Assembly (NCBI GenBank): GCA_016713085.1
Contig: JADJPV010000001.1
Location: 2,191,001-2,255,000, forward strand
Direction: 5' to 3'
DNA: 64,000 nucleotides
Origin: Chitinophagaceae bacterium
Lineage (GTDB): Bacteria; Bacteroidota; Bacteroidia; Chitinophagales; Chitinophagaceae
The position numbers and the translations under genes are program-made. Below the pieces are notes generated by a model. That model was not told where the DNA came from. It saw only the letters and a list, made by a program, of their open reading frames with translations, and did no database searches. Of this stretch, positions 1 through 8,756 are shown one piece after another (the first letter of the stretch is position 1; each line of letters begins with the position of its first letter).

Positions 1-1
1 T

Positions 2-496
2 TCTATTTTGCAACCGGCGGCAAGACTGCATCAGCTATACCAAACAATCCCCAGTGTTGAAGTATGGACCAAGACAAGTTTACTGAATACACTGGATCAG
101 ATAAAATATGCAGCAGAAACAAAAATTATTACAGATAAAAAAGTTGGAAGGCTTATCTGCAACCAATTGCGTTCAGCATTGGCAGAAATAGAAATGTATG
201 CGGTTAACCGAAACAAAATAGCAAAAGGAGATGCGTCTTTCGATTGGTATTTTTATGACATTATCGGCACCATTACTTATTTAGCTGAAATGGGCGAGGA
301 ACTGTCAACCTTTATCCGTTTCAATACATTCAATACTATTCAGGAAGAGAATGGCCCTTTATGTAAGGAAGTAAAGCACTGGCTGGAAAACTTAATTAAA
401 GATGCAACAGGATTCAGCGGGCAGGGAAGTGTACAACGAAATAAGTACTTAGCCGCTGCTTACGATCAATGCGATGAAATGGCGGAATTGTTTTAG
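2..496 (+). CDS. Hypothetical protein, 5' end outside the window
   Basis: This is the C-terminal 164 or so residues of a protein whose reading frame is still open at the left edge, so the start lies upstream; the first in-window initiator would be only a TTG at position 8. The visible part is predominantly helical, without signal peptide or membrane segment, and includes an acidic, aromatic stretch around DWYFYDIIGTITYLAEMGEE. I do not recognise the family. A strong bidirectional terminator follows directly, so this is the last gene of its transcript. Partial status is seen directly; function is unknown. Confidence 0.7.
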   Translation, partial: SILQPAARLHQLYQTIPSVEVWTKTSLLNTLDQIKYAAETKIITDKKVGRLICNQLRSALAEIEMYAVNRNKIAKGDASFDWYFYDIIGTITYLAEMGEELSTFIRFNTFNTIQEENGPLCKEVKHWLENLIKDATGFSGQGSVQRNKYLAAAYDQCDEMAELF

Positions 497-506
497 TTTA
501 CCCAAT

Positions 507-545
507 AAAAAATCCATCCACAACAAAAAGCTGTGGATGGATTTC
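507..545. terminator. Bidirectional intrinsic terminator
   Basis: Perfect 13-bp stem (510-522 with 532-544, 9-nt loop), with an A-run on the left and T-rich sequence in both senses. It separates the rightward partial gene from the leftward RRM gene. Confidence 0.8.
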
Positions 546-568
546 AGTATTATGACGATTTGATCTGA

Positions 569-994
569 TTAATAATCTCTGTTGTAACCGCCGCCGCCGC
601 CGTTGCCACCTTTGTAGCCACCGCCGCCGCCACCTTTGTAGCCGCCACCGCCGCCGCTGCCACCTTTGTAGCCGCCGCCACCGCCACTGCCGCCGCGGAA
701 GCCACCGCCTCCACCGCCGCCGAAGCTGCGTTTTTTGAAGCCACCGTCATCTTTCTTAGGCTGAGCTTCGTTAACTACAATTTTACGTCCCTGAACATCT
801 GTATCGTTCAGTTGTGCAATTGCAGCCTGCGCTTCTTCTGCATTCTCCATTTCTACGAATGCAAAACCTTTGCTACGGCCAGAGAATTTGTCGGTTAAAA
901 TTTTGGCAGAACCAACAGTACCAAATTGTTCAAATAATGCAGCCAGGTCTTCGTTCGTCATGGACCAGGACAGATTTCCTACGTAAATGTTCAC
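569..994 (-). CDS. RRM-domain RNA-binding protein with glycine-rich tail
   Basis: Single RNA recognition motif (about residues 1-80) with both RNP signatures, IYVGNL (RNP2) and KGFAFVEM (RNP1), followed by a tail of about 50 residues made of GG(S/N)GGGGGYKG repeats ending in YNRDY. These proteins bind single-stranded RNA and are commonly cold- or stress-linked in cyanobacteria and Bacteroidota. I place the start at a GTG (994) giving MNIYVGNLSW, because family members begin directly with RNP2; the longer frame up to 1093 adds 33 residues unlike the family. Length 141 aa. A TATCTTTA element at 1116-1123 on this strand would give a leader of about 115 nt. The antisense alanine-rich frame is an artefact of the GGN codons. 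Confidence 0.9.
   Translation of the reverse strand: MNIYVGNLSWSMTNEDLAALFEQFGTVGSAKILTDKFSGRSKGFAFVEMENAEEAQAAIAQLNDTDVQGRKIVVNEAQPKKDDGGFKKRSFGGGGGGGFRGGSGGGGGYKGGSGGGGGYKGGGGGGYKGGNGGGGGYNRDY
575..720 (-). repeat. Glycine-codon tandem repeat inside the RRM gene
   Basis: Imperfect tandem units of about 27-30 nt encode GGSGGGGGYK-like decapeptides in the tail of the RRM protein. The tract is much more GC-rich than its surroundings and prone to slippage, so tail length may vary between strains. Confidence 0.7.
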
Positions 995-1184
995 AAGAAA
1001 AAAATTAAAAACTAAAAATAATGAACCAGGTAAGCGACTGAAAACCGTAGGAAACTCATCAGCAAGAAAAGGACCTGAAGGCTCAGAATGCAAAAACTAA
1101 TTCACATTAACATAGTAAAGATAGGGATTTTGTTGAAAGACGGGTATTCCGGCCCATATTTCAAAAAATATTTTTCAACGGGTG

Positions 1185-3008
1185 TTATTTCACCTCCTGC
1201 ATGTCTACCAAACGCTTATAAAAGCCGTTTTTTATAACCAATTCGTCGTGGGTTCCCCTTTCTACAATTTCCCCGCTCTGCAAAACAAGAATTTCATCAG
1301 CATGCCTTACAGTTGAAAGTCTGTGTGCAATCACCAAACTGGTACGTTCTTTCATTAAATGATTGATGGCATCCTGTACAAGGCGTTCACTTTCTGTATC
1401 CAAGGATGAAGTTGCTTCATCAAGTATAAGAATGGGTGGATTTTTCAGTACGGCTCTTGCAATGGTTACTCGCTGGCGTTCACCACCACTCAGCTTACTT
1501 CCCCTGTCGCCGATATTTTCATCATAGCCATTATCTTTTTGAGTAATGAAATGATGTGCGTTGGCAATCTTTGCTGCTGATTCAATTTCTTCTTTGGATG
1601 CTTCCGGTTTTCCCAACGCAATATTACTGGCAATGGTATCATTGAAGAGGATAGGTTCCTGTGTAACTATACCCATTAATTGGCGGAGACTGTTGATAGA
1701 ATAATCTTTAATATTCATTCCATCCACTAAAATTTCTCCGCTGCTTACATCATGAAATCTTGGAACAAGATCAGCCAGTGTTGATTTGCCTGATCCGCTT
1801 GAACCTACCAACGCAACTGTTTTTCCTTTTTCGAGAATAAGATTAATATTATTCAATACAACAGTGTCGTTATAAGCAAACGAAACATTTTTAAACTCAA
1901 TACTTTTTTCAAACGAAGGAATAAGAACCGGGCTTGTTTTTTCTTCTACTACTACGGGGGCTTCAATAATTTCTTCAATACGCTCAATGGCAGCGCTTCC
2001 CCTTCTTGTATTATAGTATGCTGAAGAAAGCGATTTTAATGGATTGATCGTTTGCGTGAAAAATAAAATATAAGTAATGAACCCATCAGGTGTAAGGCCA
2101 CCTGCATTATTTCCCAATACTAATTTGCCGCCAAACCAAAGTACTCCGCTCAATACCATTACACCCATAAATTCGGATAATGGAGAAGCCATATCTTTTC
2201 TGAAATTAATACGGTTACGGAGTTCACCAAGATTCACATTCATTTCATGAAAACGCTGTCCTAAAATCTTTTCCGCAGTAAATGCTTTAATGACTCTGAT
2301 GCCACTGAGTGTTTCATCAAGTATAGATAAAACCAATCCATTTTTTTCCTGCGCTTCAGTTGATTGTTTTTTTAAAGACCGGCTTACTCTTCCTATAATG
2401 AATGCAGTAAAAGGAAGAAACACCAGCAAAAACAATGACAATTGAGGGCTGATGAGCACCATCATTACGAGATAGAAAATTATTGTCAGCGGTTCTCTTA
2501 TTAAGGCTTCCAATGCCATCATCACACTCCATTCCACCTCGTTCGCATCATTGCTCATGCGGGAAATAAGATCGCCTTTTCGCTGTTCTGTAAAAAAGCC
2601 AACCGGTAATTTTAAAACTTTATCATAAAGGTCGCCACGTAACCTTGTCATTACACCATTACGGATAGGAGACAGAACCCGATAAGACAGATAGAGAAAA
2701 GTATTTTTTAGTAAAATGGAAATGATGATAATGATACAAATAAAAGCCAGTGCTGTTTGCGTGCCGTTTTTTTCTATCAGGTTACTGATGACGTACTTTA
2801 AATATTCGGAAATTCCTTTTGCTGAAAAAATAAATTCAGGCTGAGCTAAAACACGATTTGATTTATCAAAGAGTAATTGCAGAAATGGCGCCAGCATAGC
2901 AAGTGACACCATCGAAAAAACAATTGATAAAACAATAAAAAGGAAGTAAAGACCAATTTTTCCTTTGTAACCCGTTAAATATTTAAAAATCCTTTTAAAC
3001 TCTTTCAT
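1185..3008 (-). CDS. MsbA-type ABC exporter, fused membrane and ATPase domains
   Basis: A 607-residue half-transporter: an N-terminal six-helix exporter domain (about 1-320) followed by a complete nucleotide-binding domain with Walker A GSSGSGKST near residue 403, signature LSGGERQR near 506, Walker B ILILDEATSSLD near 527 and the switch His in VIAHRLST. It is expected to dimerise in the inner membrane. The closest family by architecture is MsbA, the lipid A-core flippase, but substrate cannot be fixed from sequence alone. It starts about 50 bp from rbfA, which is transcribed away from it, so the two share an upstream region. Confidence 0.88.
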   Translation of the reverse strand: MKEFKRIFKYLTGYKGKIGLYFLFIVLSIVFSMVSLAMLAPFLQLLFDKSNRVLAQPEFIFSAKGISEYLKYVISNLIEKNGTQTALAFICIIIIISILLKNTFLYLSYRVLSPIRNGVMTRLRGDLYDKVLKLPVGFFTEQRKGDLISRMSNDANEVEWSVMMALEALIREPLTIIFYLVMMVLISPQLSLFLLVFLPFTAFIIGRVSRSLKKQSTEAQEKNGLVLSILDETLSGIRVIKAFTAEKILGQRFHEMNVNLGELRNRINFRKDMASPLSEFMGVMVLSGVLWFGGKLVLGNNAGGLTPDGFITYILFFTQTINPLKSLSSAYYNTRRGSAAIERIEEIIEAPVVVEEKTSPVLIPSFEKSIEFKNVSFAYNDTVVLNNINLILEKGKTVALVGSSGSGKSTLADLVPRFHDVSSGEILVDGMNIKDYSINSLRQLMGIVTQEPILFNDTIASNIALGKPEASKEEIESAAKIANAHHFITQKDNGYDENIGDRGSKLSGGERQRVTIARAVLKNPPILILDEATSSLDTESERLVQDAINHLMKERTSLVIAHRLSTVRHADEILVLQSGEIVERGTHDELVIKNGFYKRLVDMQEVK

Positions 3009-3059
3009 GATATAAACGCCGCAAAGTAACTACTTTTACATCGTATAATTGTTGCAGAT

Positions 3060-3428
3060 ATGTTAGAAGGAAAACGACAGAAACAGATAGCCGGGGTAAT
3101 TCATGAAGAAATAACTTCCATCTTCAGAAAAATGGGACTGAGTATGGTGGATGGAGGATTAGTGTCCATTTCATCTGTAAAAGTTACTCCTGACCTGCTG
3201 GAAACAAGGATCTACCTAAGTGTGTTCCAGGCAAAGGATAATGCTGCCGTTTTAAAGAAAGTTGAAGACAAAGCCCATGAAATTAAGCGGGAACTGGCTT
3301 CCAAACTCAAACATCAGCTGAGAAGAATCCCTGAAATAAAATATTTCCTGGATGATACATTGGATCATGTGTTTAAAATGGAAGAGTTGCTGAAAAAAAT
3401 TGAGGATGAGAAGAAGGAATATGAATGA
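3060..3428 (+). CDS. rbfA: Ribosome-binding factor A
   Basis: 122 aa, the usual RbfA length, with one KH-like fold (features ISSVKVTPDL, RIYLSVF, LRRIPEIKYFLDDTLDH). RbfA binds the 30S precursor near the 5' end of 16S rRNA and helps late maturation, especially in the cold. The C-terminal family motif with RIPE and D(D/E)(T/S) residues is clear. It is divergent from the ABC exporter and precedes the LolC/E-like permease. Confidence 0.95.
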   Translation: MLEGKRQKQIAGVIHEEITSIFRKMGLSMVDGGLVSISSVKVTPDLLETRIYLSVFQAKDNAAVLKKVEDKAHEIKRELASKLKHQLRRIPEIKYFLDDTLDHVFKMEELLKKIEDEKKEYE

Positions 3429-3509
3429 ACAGCCCGATAGTTGGCAGCCGATAGTTCAGACTAAAAAGCACTTTAGTATCCCCAACTAATAAATTACAAA
3501 CCACAAACT

Positions 3510-4730
3510 TTGAATTTCCTCTTCGCCTGGCGGTATTTCAAGTCAAAAAAATCAACGAATGCCATCAATATTATTGCATGGGTTACGGTAACGGCCATGG
3601 CTGTCGGCACCGCTGCTTTGGTTGTTGTATTAAGTATTTTCAATGGATTTGAAGGGTTGGTGAAAACATTGTATTCTTCATTTTACCCTGATATACGTAT
3701 TACATCAGCTCATCAAAAAGTAATGTTGCTTGATTCAGCCATGCTGCAAAAAATAAGGCTGCTGAATAATATTGAAGCTGTAAGTATGGTGGTGGAAGAA
3801 AATGTTCATTTACAGAATGGAGATTACAAAACAAATGCAGTGATCAAAGGAGTTGATGACTTTTACAGTAAAGTAAGCGGTGTTCCTGAACGGGTGTTAA
3901 ACGGAAAATTTGAAACCGGAACAGATGAACAACCGAAGCTGGTTTTAGGAAGCGGAATCGAAAATGCATTAAGTCTGCTAAGCGACCGGGCCTTAACTCC
4001 TGTTACTGCCTATCTTCCAAAAAAGGGGGTTGAATTTTCTGATAATCCAATGGATGCAATCAGCACCGTTAATCTGCAGCCTGCCGGTTCATTTTCTATT
4101 CAACAGGATTTTGATAACAAATACGTTATTACCAATCTTTCTATTTTAAAGCAAATGCTTGGATTGAAAACAAACGAATACAGTTCAGCCGAAATAAAAT
4201 TAAAAGAACCTGCAGCAGAAAAAGAAGTGATTACTGCTGTTCAGCAATTGCTGGGAGATAATTACCTGGTGGAGAACCGCTATCAGCAAAACCGTTCCTT
4301 GTTTGCAGTAATGCAGATGGAAAAATGGGCCATCTATGGCATTTTATCACTTATTCTTATCATTGCTGCCTTTAATATGATTGGTGCATTAACCATGCTT
4401 GTACTGGAGAAAGAACAGGATATACAAATTCTGCAGGCAATGGGTGCAGGCAAATCGTTTATCCAAAAAATATTTCTTACGGAAGGGGTCCTGCTCGCAT
4501 TTACAGGAAGTGTAATAGGAATTGTACTGGCTTTAATATTCAGTTATCTGCAGGTAACGTTTAAGTTGATTCCCCTGCACGGATCTTTTGTAATTGATTA
4601 TTATCCCGTACAAATATTTATTTCAGACCTGCTACTGGTAATTGCAACGGTATTTGTAATCGGACTGCTTGCATCATGGGTTCCGTCTGTAAAAGCTGCC
4701 AGGCAAAAAGTTTCCTTAAGAGCCCAGTAA
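3510..4730 (+). CDS. LolC/LolE-type ABC transporter permease (MacB/FtsX family)
   Basis: 406 aa with the family layout: a first membrane helix at about 20-45, a large periplasmic domain at about 50-270, then three helices at about 275-400. The N-terminus FAWRYFKSKKS and the middle motif EKEQDIQILQAMGA are characteristic of LolC/E permeases that extract lipoproteins from the inner membrane for transfer to LolA. No ATPase partner is adjacent. The start is a TTG at 3510 that gives the typical short cytoplasmic N-terminus; no ATG alternative keeps the first helix complete. Confidence 0.88.
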   Translation: MNFLFAWRYFKSKKSTNAINIIAWVTVTAMAVGTAALVVVLSIFNGFEGLVKTLYSSFYPDIRITSAHQKVMLLDSAMLQKIRLLNNIEAVSMVVEENVHLQNGDYKTNAVIKGVDDFYSKVSGVPERVLNGKFETGTDEQPKLVLGSGIENALSLLSDRALTPVTAYLPKKGVEFSDNPMDAISTVNLQPAGSFSIQQDFDNKYVITNLSILKQMLGLKTNEYSSAEIKLKEPAAEKEVITAVQQLLGDNYLVENRYQQNRSLFAVMQMEKWAIYGILSLILIIAAFNMIGALTMLVLEKEQDIQILQAMGAGKSFIQKIFLTEGVLLAFTGSVIGIVLALIFSYLQVTFKLIPLHGSFVIDYYPVQIFISDLLLVIATVFVIGLLASWVPSVKAARQKVSLRAQ

Positions 4731-4761
4731 TTAATAGTGCTGAAACTCATTTCCTTTTTTA

Positions 4762-4934
4762 TCAGATTAAGGATAGGCTTTCTTTTGCCAAATTATGCTT
4801 CATTGCCTTGAAATACAGTGCGGTAAGGTATTCTGTACAACCCATTCATCCACCTGAATGGCCGCCCAGTCAGCCATGTGCCATGCGAACAATATCTCTT
4901 CTTATTGTGCAGCTATTTCTTTCAGTTCTGCCAT
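4762..4934 (-). pseudogene. Possible decayed gene remnant
   Basis: The 400-bp gap before the next gene contains on the minus strand a coding-like stretch: an ATG at 4934 reads MAELKEIAAQ, meets one stop, continues as EEILFAWHMADWAAIQV, and after one frame change ends as TALYFKAMKHNLAKESLSLI at a stop at 4762. Amino-acid composition and the amphipathic character suggest a former helical protein of about 57 residues. Family not recognised. The rest of the gap (4935-5070) shows nothing I can name. Confidence 0.3.
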
Positions 4935-5075
4935 AAATTTTAATTGCGGATAAAGCTGACAGAAAAAATATTTTCATCATTAGTAAACTTTTTCACCAAT
5001 TAAGGGATCATACTAGAGAAAATTATAGCGAAAAGACATAAAAATGGGTTATCCACGTTTAAGAACAATAACTAT

Positions 5076-5105
5076 TTTGTCTTTCGGGCTATATGTTTAG
5101 CTTTG
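5076..5105 (+). promoter_or_regulatory. Bacteroidota promoter of the WecA-family gene
   Basis: TTTG (5076-5079), 18 nt, then TAGCTTTG (5098-5105): a match to the TTTG / TAnnTTTG (-33/-7) consensus of Bacteroidota sigma-A promoters. The start codon lies 25 nt downstream. Confidence 0.75.
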
Positions 5106-5130
5106 CATCATACTTGAAAAGAACAACTGC

Positions 5131-6276
5131 ATGGATCACCTTCTTATCGGCTCAGTAATTGCCTTCTTAATTACTTTTTCTGCTATACCCATTATCATCA
5201 GGGTAGCGGAAATGAAGCATTTGTTTGATCTCCCCGATGACCGGAAAGTACATGCAAACCCGGTTTCTCCTTTAGGAGGGATTGGAATTTTTGCAGGATT
5301 TATCATGGCCTTTCTTATTTCAGCTCCAATTGGATATCCTGAGCTGCAATATTATGCCGTTGCTTTTTTATTGATTTTTTTCCTTGGATTGAAAGATGAT
5401 ATTATAGTTTTAACTCCTTTAAAAAAGTTTCTGGGTCAGCTTTTAGCTGCTTTTATTATCGTTTATAAAGGAGGAATACTCATCGACGGAATGTTTGGTT
5501 TCATGGGCATGGAAAAAATGCCGATGCTGATCAGTTTAGTGTTTACTTACCTCACAATTGTAGTAATTACCAATTCCTTCAATCTTATTGATGGTGTGGA
5601 TGGCCTGGCAGGATCATTGGGCTTGTTTACCACACTGGCATTTGGAACTTATTTCTTACTGGCACAGCAGCCGGTTTATTCTGTAATGGCTTTTTGCATG
5701 GCAGGCAGTATGGGTGCATTTTTAATCTTCAATATTTCGCCGGCAAAGATTTTTATGGGCGATACCGGTTCCCTACTGTTAGGTATTGTAAATTCTATAC
5801 TGGTCATTAAATTTATACAGGTAGCAACCGTACCAACAGCAACCATTTATTTACCTGCGGCACCTGCAATTGGATTTGCTATTTTATTTGTTCCCCTGTT
5901 TGATACCTTGAGAGTATTTGCATTCCGCATCCTGTCAAGACGCTCGCCTTTCAGCCCTGATCGTAATCATGTACACCATTTGCTTCTTGAAAAAGGCTGC
6001 AACCACAATATGGTTACATTTTTAGCAGTAACATTTAATATTCTCATTGCAGCAGCTACTTTCATGGGCCGCAACATCAATATCACTTTTTTATTGCTGG
6101 GGTTGATCAGTGTTGGTTTTTCAGTCATCAGCTTACTAATTTATTCAAACCGGAACAAGCGCAGAAAGTTGTTCCCGCTGTCATTTGAATCAAAAGTGAA
6201 GACTGTGAGCGAAACCAAGATTATTCCCCTGAAAAAAGGCTCAGCTGTTCACGAGCCTGAAGAAATGGCAAAATAA
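5131..6276 (+). CDS. WecA/MraY-family undecaprenyl-phosphate sugar-1-phosphate transferase
   Basis: Polytopic (about 10-11 helices), 381 aa. Family motifs are in order: GLKDDI near residue 88 (metal-binding Asp pair), NSFNLIDGVDGLAGS near 148, FMGDTGSLLLG near 209 and the cytoplasmic RNHVHHLLL near 277. The enzyme transfers a HexNAc-1-phosphate from a UDP-sugar to undecaprenyl phosphate, starting O-antigen, capsule or teichoic-type polymers. The His-box form and the short C-terminal basic tail fit WecA/TagO rather than MraY. Its own promoter lies just upstream and it stands alone, with frr following under a separate promoter. Confidence 0.9.
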   Translation: MDHLLIGSVIAFLITFSAIPIIIRVAEMKHLFDLPDDRKVHANPVSPLGGIGIFAGFIMAFLISAPIGYPELQYYAVAFLLIFFLGLKDDIIVLTPLKKFLGQLLAAFIIVYKGGILIDGMFGFMGMEKMPMLISLVFTYLTIVVITNSFNLIDGVDGLAGSLGLFTTLAFGTYFLLAQQPVYSVMAFCMAGSMGAFLIFNISPAKIFMGDTGSLLLGIVNSILVIKFIQVATVPTATIYLPAAPAIGFAILFVPLFDTLRVFAFRILSRRSPFSPDRNHVHHLLLEKGCNHNMVTFLAVTFNILIAAATFMGRNINITFLLLGLISVGFSVISLLIYSNRNKRRKLFPLSFESKVKTVSETKIIPLKKGSAVHEPEEMAK

Positions 6277-6299
6277 TCTGCTTCTCATTTTTTTATTGG

Positions 6300-6333
6300 T
6301 TTGACAGTTGAACAAACTATTTTATTAGGTTTG
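6300..6333 (+). promoter_or_regulatory. Bacteroidota promoter of frr
   Basis: TTTG (6300-6303), 22 nt, TAGGTTTG (6326-6333), followed by frr after 22 nt. Both boxes match the -33/-7 consensus. Confidence 0.75.
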
Positions 6334-6355
6334 CAGCTAATTAATTATTAATTGT

Positions 6356-6917
6356 ATGTCAGAAGAGCTTTCGTTAATTATGGACGATGCTGAAGAGCAC
6401 ATGAAAAAAGCCATTCAGCACCTGGAGATTGGTTTAGTTAAAATCCGTGCAGGAAGGGCCAATCCAAATATGCTTGATGGAATTGTTGTCGACTATTATG
6501 GTACGCCCACAGCTATTGGCCAGGTTGGCAATATCAGTGTAGTTGATGCCAGAACCATCACTATTCAGCCATGGGAAAAAAACATGCTGCAACCAATTGA
6601 GCGTTCTATTATTAATTCAAACATTGGATTAACTCCGCAAAATGATGGCAACATCATCCGTCTATTTCTTCCTCCACTAACAGAGGAGAAGAAAGGAACT
6701 GGTAAAACGTGTAAACGGAGAAGGTGAACTTACAAAAGTGGCTGTCCGCAATATCCGCAGAGATGCAATTGAAAGTATCAAAAAATTACAGAAAGAAGGA
6801 TTGAGCGAAGATGCTGCAAAAGATGCTGAGAAAGATATCCAGGTACTGACAGATCGTTATTCTCAACAGATTGATAAACATCTGGAAGCAAAAGACAAAG
6901 AGATCATGTCTGTCTGA
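6356..6917 (+). CDS. frr: Ribosome recycling factor, frameshifted in this sequence
   Basis: RRF releases ribosomes from mRNA after termination together with EF-G and is essential. The first frame gives MSEELSLIMDDAEEHMKKA through PPLTEE; the family should then read RRKELVKRV, but the frame is lost near 6692 and runs to a false stop at 6727. The correct frame resumes at once (ELVKRVNGEGELTKVAVRNI) and ends KDKEIMSV at 6917, giving about 186 residues, the normal length. The interval is 562 nt, so there is one extra base or two missing bases within a GAGGAGAAGAAAGG stretch. Because loss should be lethal, a consensus error is far more likely than a pseudogene. A terminator follows. Confidence 0.9.
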
Positions 6918-6934
6918 TAAATAGAAAACTGAAC

Positions 6935-6967
6935 AAAAAGGGATGCAGCAATAGGTCCCTTTTTTTA
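6935..6967. terminator. Bidirectional terminator between frr and the DMT gene
   Basis: AAAAAGGGA (6935-6943) pairs with TCCCTTTTT (6956-6964), flanked by A- and T-runs. It serves the convergent pair; the last codons of the leftward gene overlap the T-run. Confidence 0.8.
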
Positions 6968-7834
6968 GTGCCTGTTAGCTAAGTAAACTCCCAGGAGAAT
7001 AATCAAAAGGCCAGCCATTTGAAAAAAAGTAATCGTTTCTCCGGCGTACAATCCCCATGCAACAGCAACAAAAGGAATTCCGTAAGTAACCATGGATGAA
7101 AATAACGGTCCTGCTCTTTTCATCAGCATATAAAAGAGAATAGAGGCAACGGCTGTTCCAAAAATACCAAGTACTGCAGAGGCACTGCTTGCTTTAATAA
7201 ATGAAAGATCAGAAAACGAATGATTGAAATACCCGGATAAAATGAGAATGAGTAAGGAAGGTATAATCAGTGAAACAAAGGCAACCGCTGCTATGTTTAA
7301 AGAACCCACATGTTTCAACCGGTGACTGATAATATTTACATTTAAACCATAGCAAAAGGTGGCAACTAAAATAAGGGAAGCATACAGCAAATTACCTGGG
7401 CTGGTGCTTCCTTCTTTTGAAAAAAACAATAACAGCATACCTGAAAACCCTACCAGTACACCCAGTAATTTTTTCCATTGAACAGCCGATTTAAAAAACA
7501 ATGCTCCAACTGTAATAACGAATAAAGGAGTTAATGCATTCAGCATGCCTGCGAGCGCACTGTCAATTTTCGTTTCAGCAACACAAAAAAGAATGGCAGG
7601 AATAAAGCTGCCCAGTAATCCTGTTATAATAATGGTGACCAGGTCTTTCCGCTGAATTGCACGAAAACCCTTTAGTGCAAATGGAAGCAGGATCACTCCC
7701 GCACTCAGCATACGCATGGCAGCTACTTCATAAGCTGTTAACTCTTTCAGCCCCTCTTTCATTAAGATAAAAGAGCTGCCCCAGATAAAGCAAAGAATAA
7801 GAAACAGGAGCCAGTTATACAGTTTTGAGTTCAT
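6965..7834 (-). CDS. EamA/DMT-family transporter
   Basis: 289 aa, almost entirely hydrophobic, with ten predicted helices in two EamA repeats (about 7-140 and 150-287). The N-terminal signature FIWGSSFILMKEGL and the second-repeat FGTAVASILFYMLMKRAGP are typical of drug/metabolite exporters. Substrate unknown. It ends inside the frr terminator and is divergent from the PPK2 gene, with about 70 bp between start codons. Confidence 0.88.
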   Translation of the reverse strand: MNSKLYNWLLFLILCFIWGSSFILMKEGLKELTAYEVAAMRMLSAGVILLPFALKGFRAIQRKDLVTIIITGLLGSFIPAILFCVAETKIDSALAGMLNALTPLFVITVGALFFKSAVQWKKLLGVLVGFSGMLLLFFSKEGSTSPGNLLYASLILVATFCYGLNVNIISHRLKHVGSLNIAAVAFVSLIIPSLLILILSGYFNHSFSDLSFIKASSASAVLGIFGTAVASILFYMLMKRAGPLFSSMVTYGIPFVAVAWGLYAGETITFFQMAGLLIILLGVYLANRH

Positions 7835-7905
7835 AAAATAAGTGGCAAATATGAATGAAATTGACGGAATAGATGCAACATGTTTATTTTCGTAAAAATT
7901 ATTTT

Positions 7906-8652
7906 ATGGCACCAGTAAAATTATCCACTATCAGTACCCGGGCACCAAAGGGTCAGGACAAAGAAAAAATAAAAACCAAAACCGAAAAGATTCTGATTGA
8001 GCTGGATGAGTTACAGAACCTGCTGATTGCTGAAAATAAACATGCTCTGTTAGTTATTATTCAGGGTATGGATGCAAGTGGAAAGGATGGTGCACTGCGT
8101 AATGTATTTGGCTCCCTCAATCCATTGGGAGTTGGTGTAAAATCCTATAAAGCTCCAACTGCAGAAGAACTGTCGCATGATTTTTTATGGCGTGTGCATG
8201 AAAATGCTCCTGCAAAAGGAATGATCAAAATTTTCAACCGAAGCCATTATGAAGATATACTGATTACCAGGGTGCATGGCTGGTGCGATGATGAAACTGC
8301 AGTGCAAAGGATGAAGGCCATTAACGATTTTGAGGAATTACTTGTAAATCATAACAGCACACAGATACTTAAATTTTACCTGCACATTTCACCTGAAGAA
8401 CAACAGGAGCGTTTGAAAGAACGTACACATGATCCTAAAAAAATGTGGAAATACAATGAAAAAGATTTTGATGAAGCAAAACTGTGGAAGAAGTACATGG
8501 GATACTACCAGGAATGCTTTAACACCTGTAATAAAGTGCCATGGCATATTGTTCCAAGCGATCAGAACTGGTATAAAGAACATGTAATTGCCACAACAGT
8601 GTATGATACGCTTAAGAAGCTGAAGATGCAGTATCCGGGGTTGAAAAAATAA
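7906..8652 (+). CDS. Polyphosphate kinase 2 family protein
   Basis: PPK2 enzymes move phosphate between polyphosphate and nucleotides. The P-loop is GMDASGKDGALR near residue 54, followed by the lid motif FNRSHYEDIL near 112 and the family's ERLKERTHDPKKMWKYNEKD. Single domain, 248 aa from the start at 7906; subclass (AMP-, ADP- or multi-phosphorylating) is not certain. I prefer the ATG at 7906 over the one at 7873 because a TATTTTCG -7-like box lies between them and would put the transcript start next to 7906. Confidence 0.88.
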   Translation: MAPVKLSTISTRAPKGQDKEKIKTKTEKILIELDELQNLLIAENKHALLVIIQGMDASGKDGALRNVFGSLNPLGVGVKSYKAPTAEELSHDFLWRVHENAPAKGMIKIFNRSHYEDILITRVHGWCDDETAVQRMKAINDFEELLVNHNSTQILKFYLHISPEEQQERLKERTHDPKKMWKYNEKDFDEAKLWKKYMGYYQECFNTCNKVPWHIVPSDQNWYKEHVIATTVYDTLKKLKMQYPGLKK

Positions 8653-8654
8653 AC

Positions 8655-8685
8655 TTTGAATTTGAATAATATTTTTTCAGATTTG
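8655..8685 (+). promoter_or_regulatory. Bacteroidota promoter of mscL
   Basis: TTTG (8655-8658), 19 nt, CAGATTTG (8678-8685; one mismatch to TAnnTTTG). Leader about 65 nt. Confidence 0.55.
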
Positions 8686-8756
8686 CAGTACAGCTAACAT
8701 GCAACCTTCTCATCTGCTTACCAGTCTCCAATTTTTAATCAATAAAATCAACTATT

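Noticed and set aside
550..750. 66-residue alanine/valine-rich ORF on the minus strand
   Set aside because: It is another frame through the GGN repeat of the RRM gene and has no plausible protein composition.
4676..4936. 86-residue plus-strand ORF beginning inside the LolC/E-like gene
   Set aside because: Starts out of frame within a real gene and has no recognisable feature; the minus strand of the same stretch looks more coding-like.
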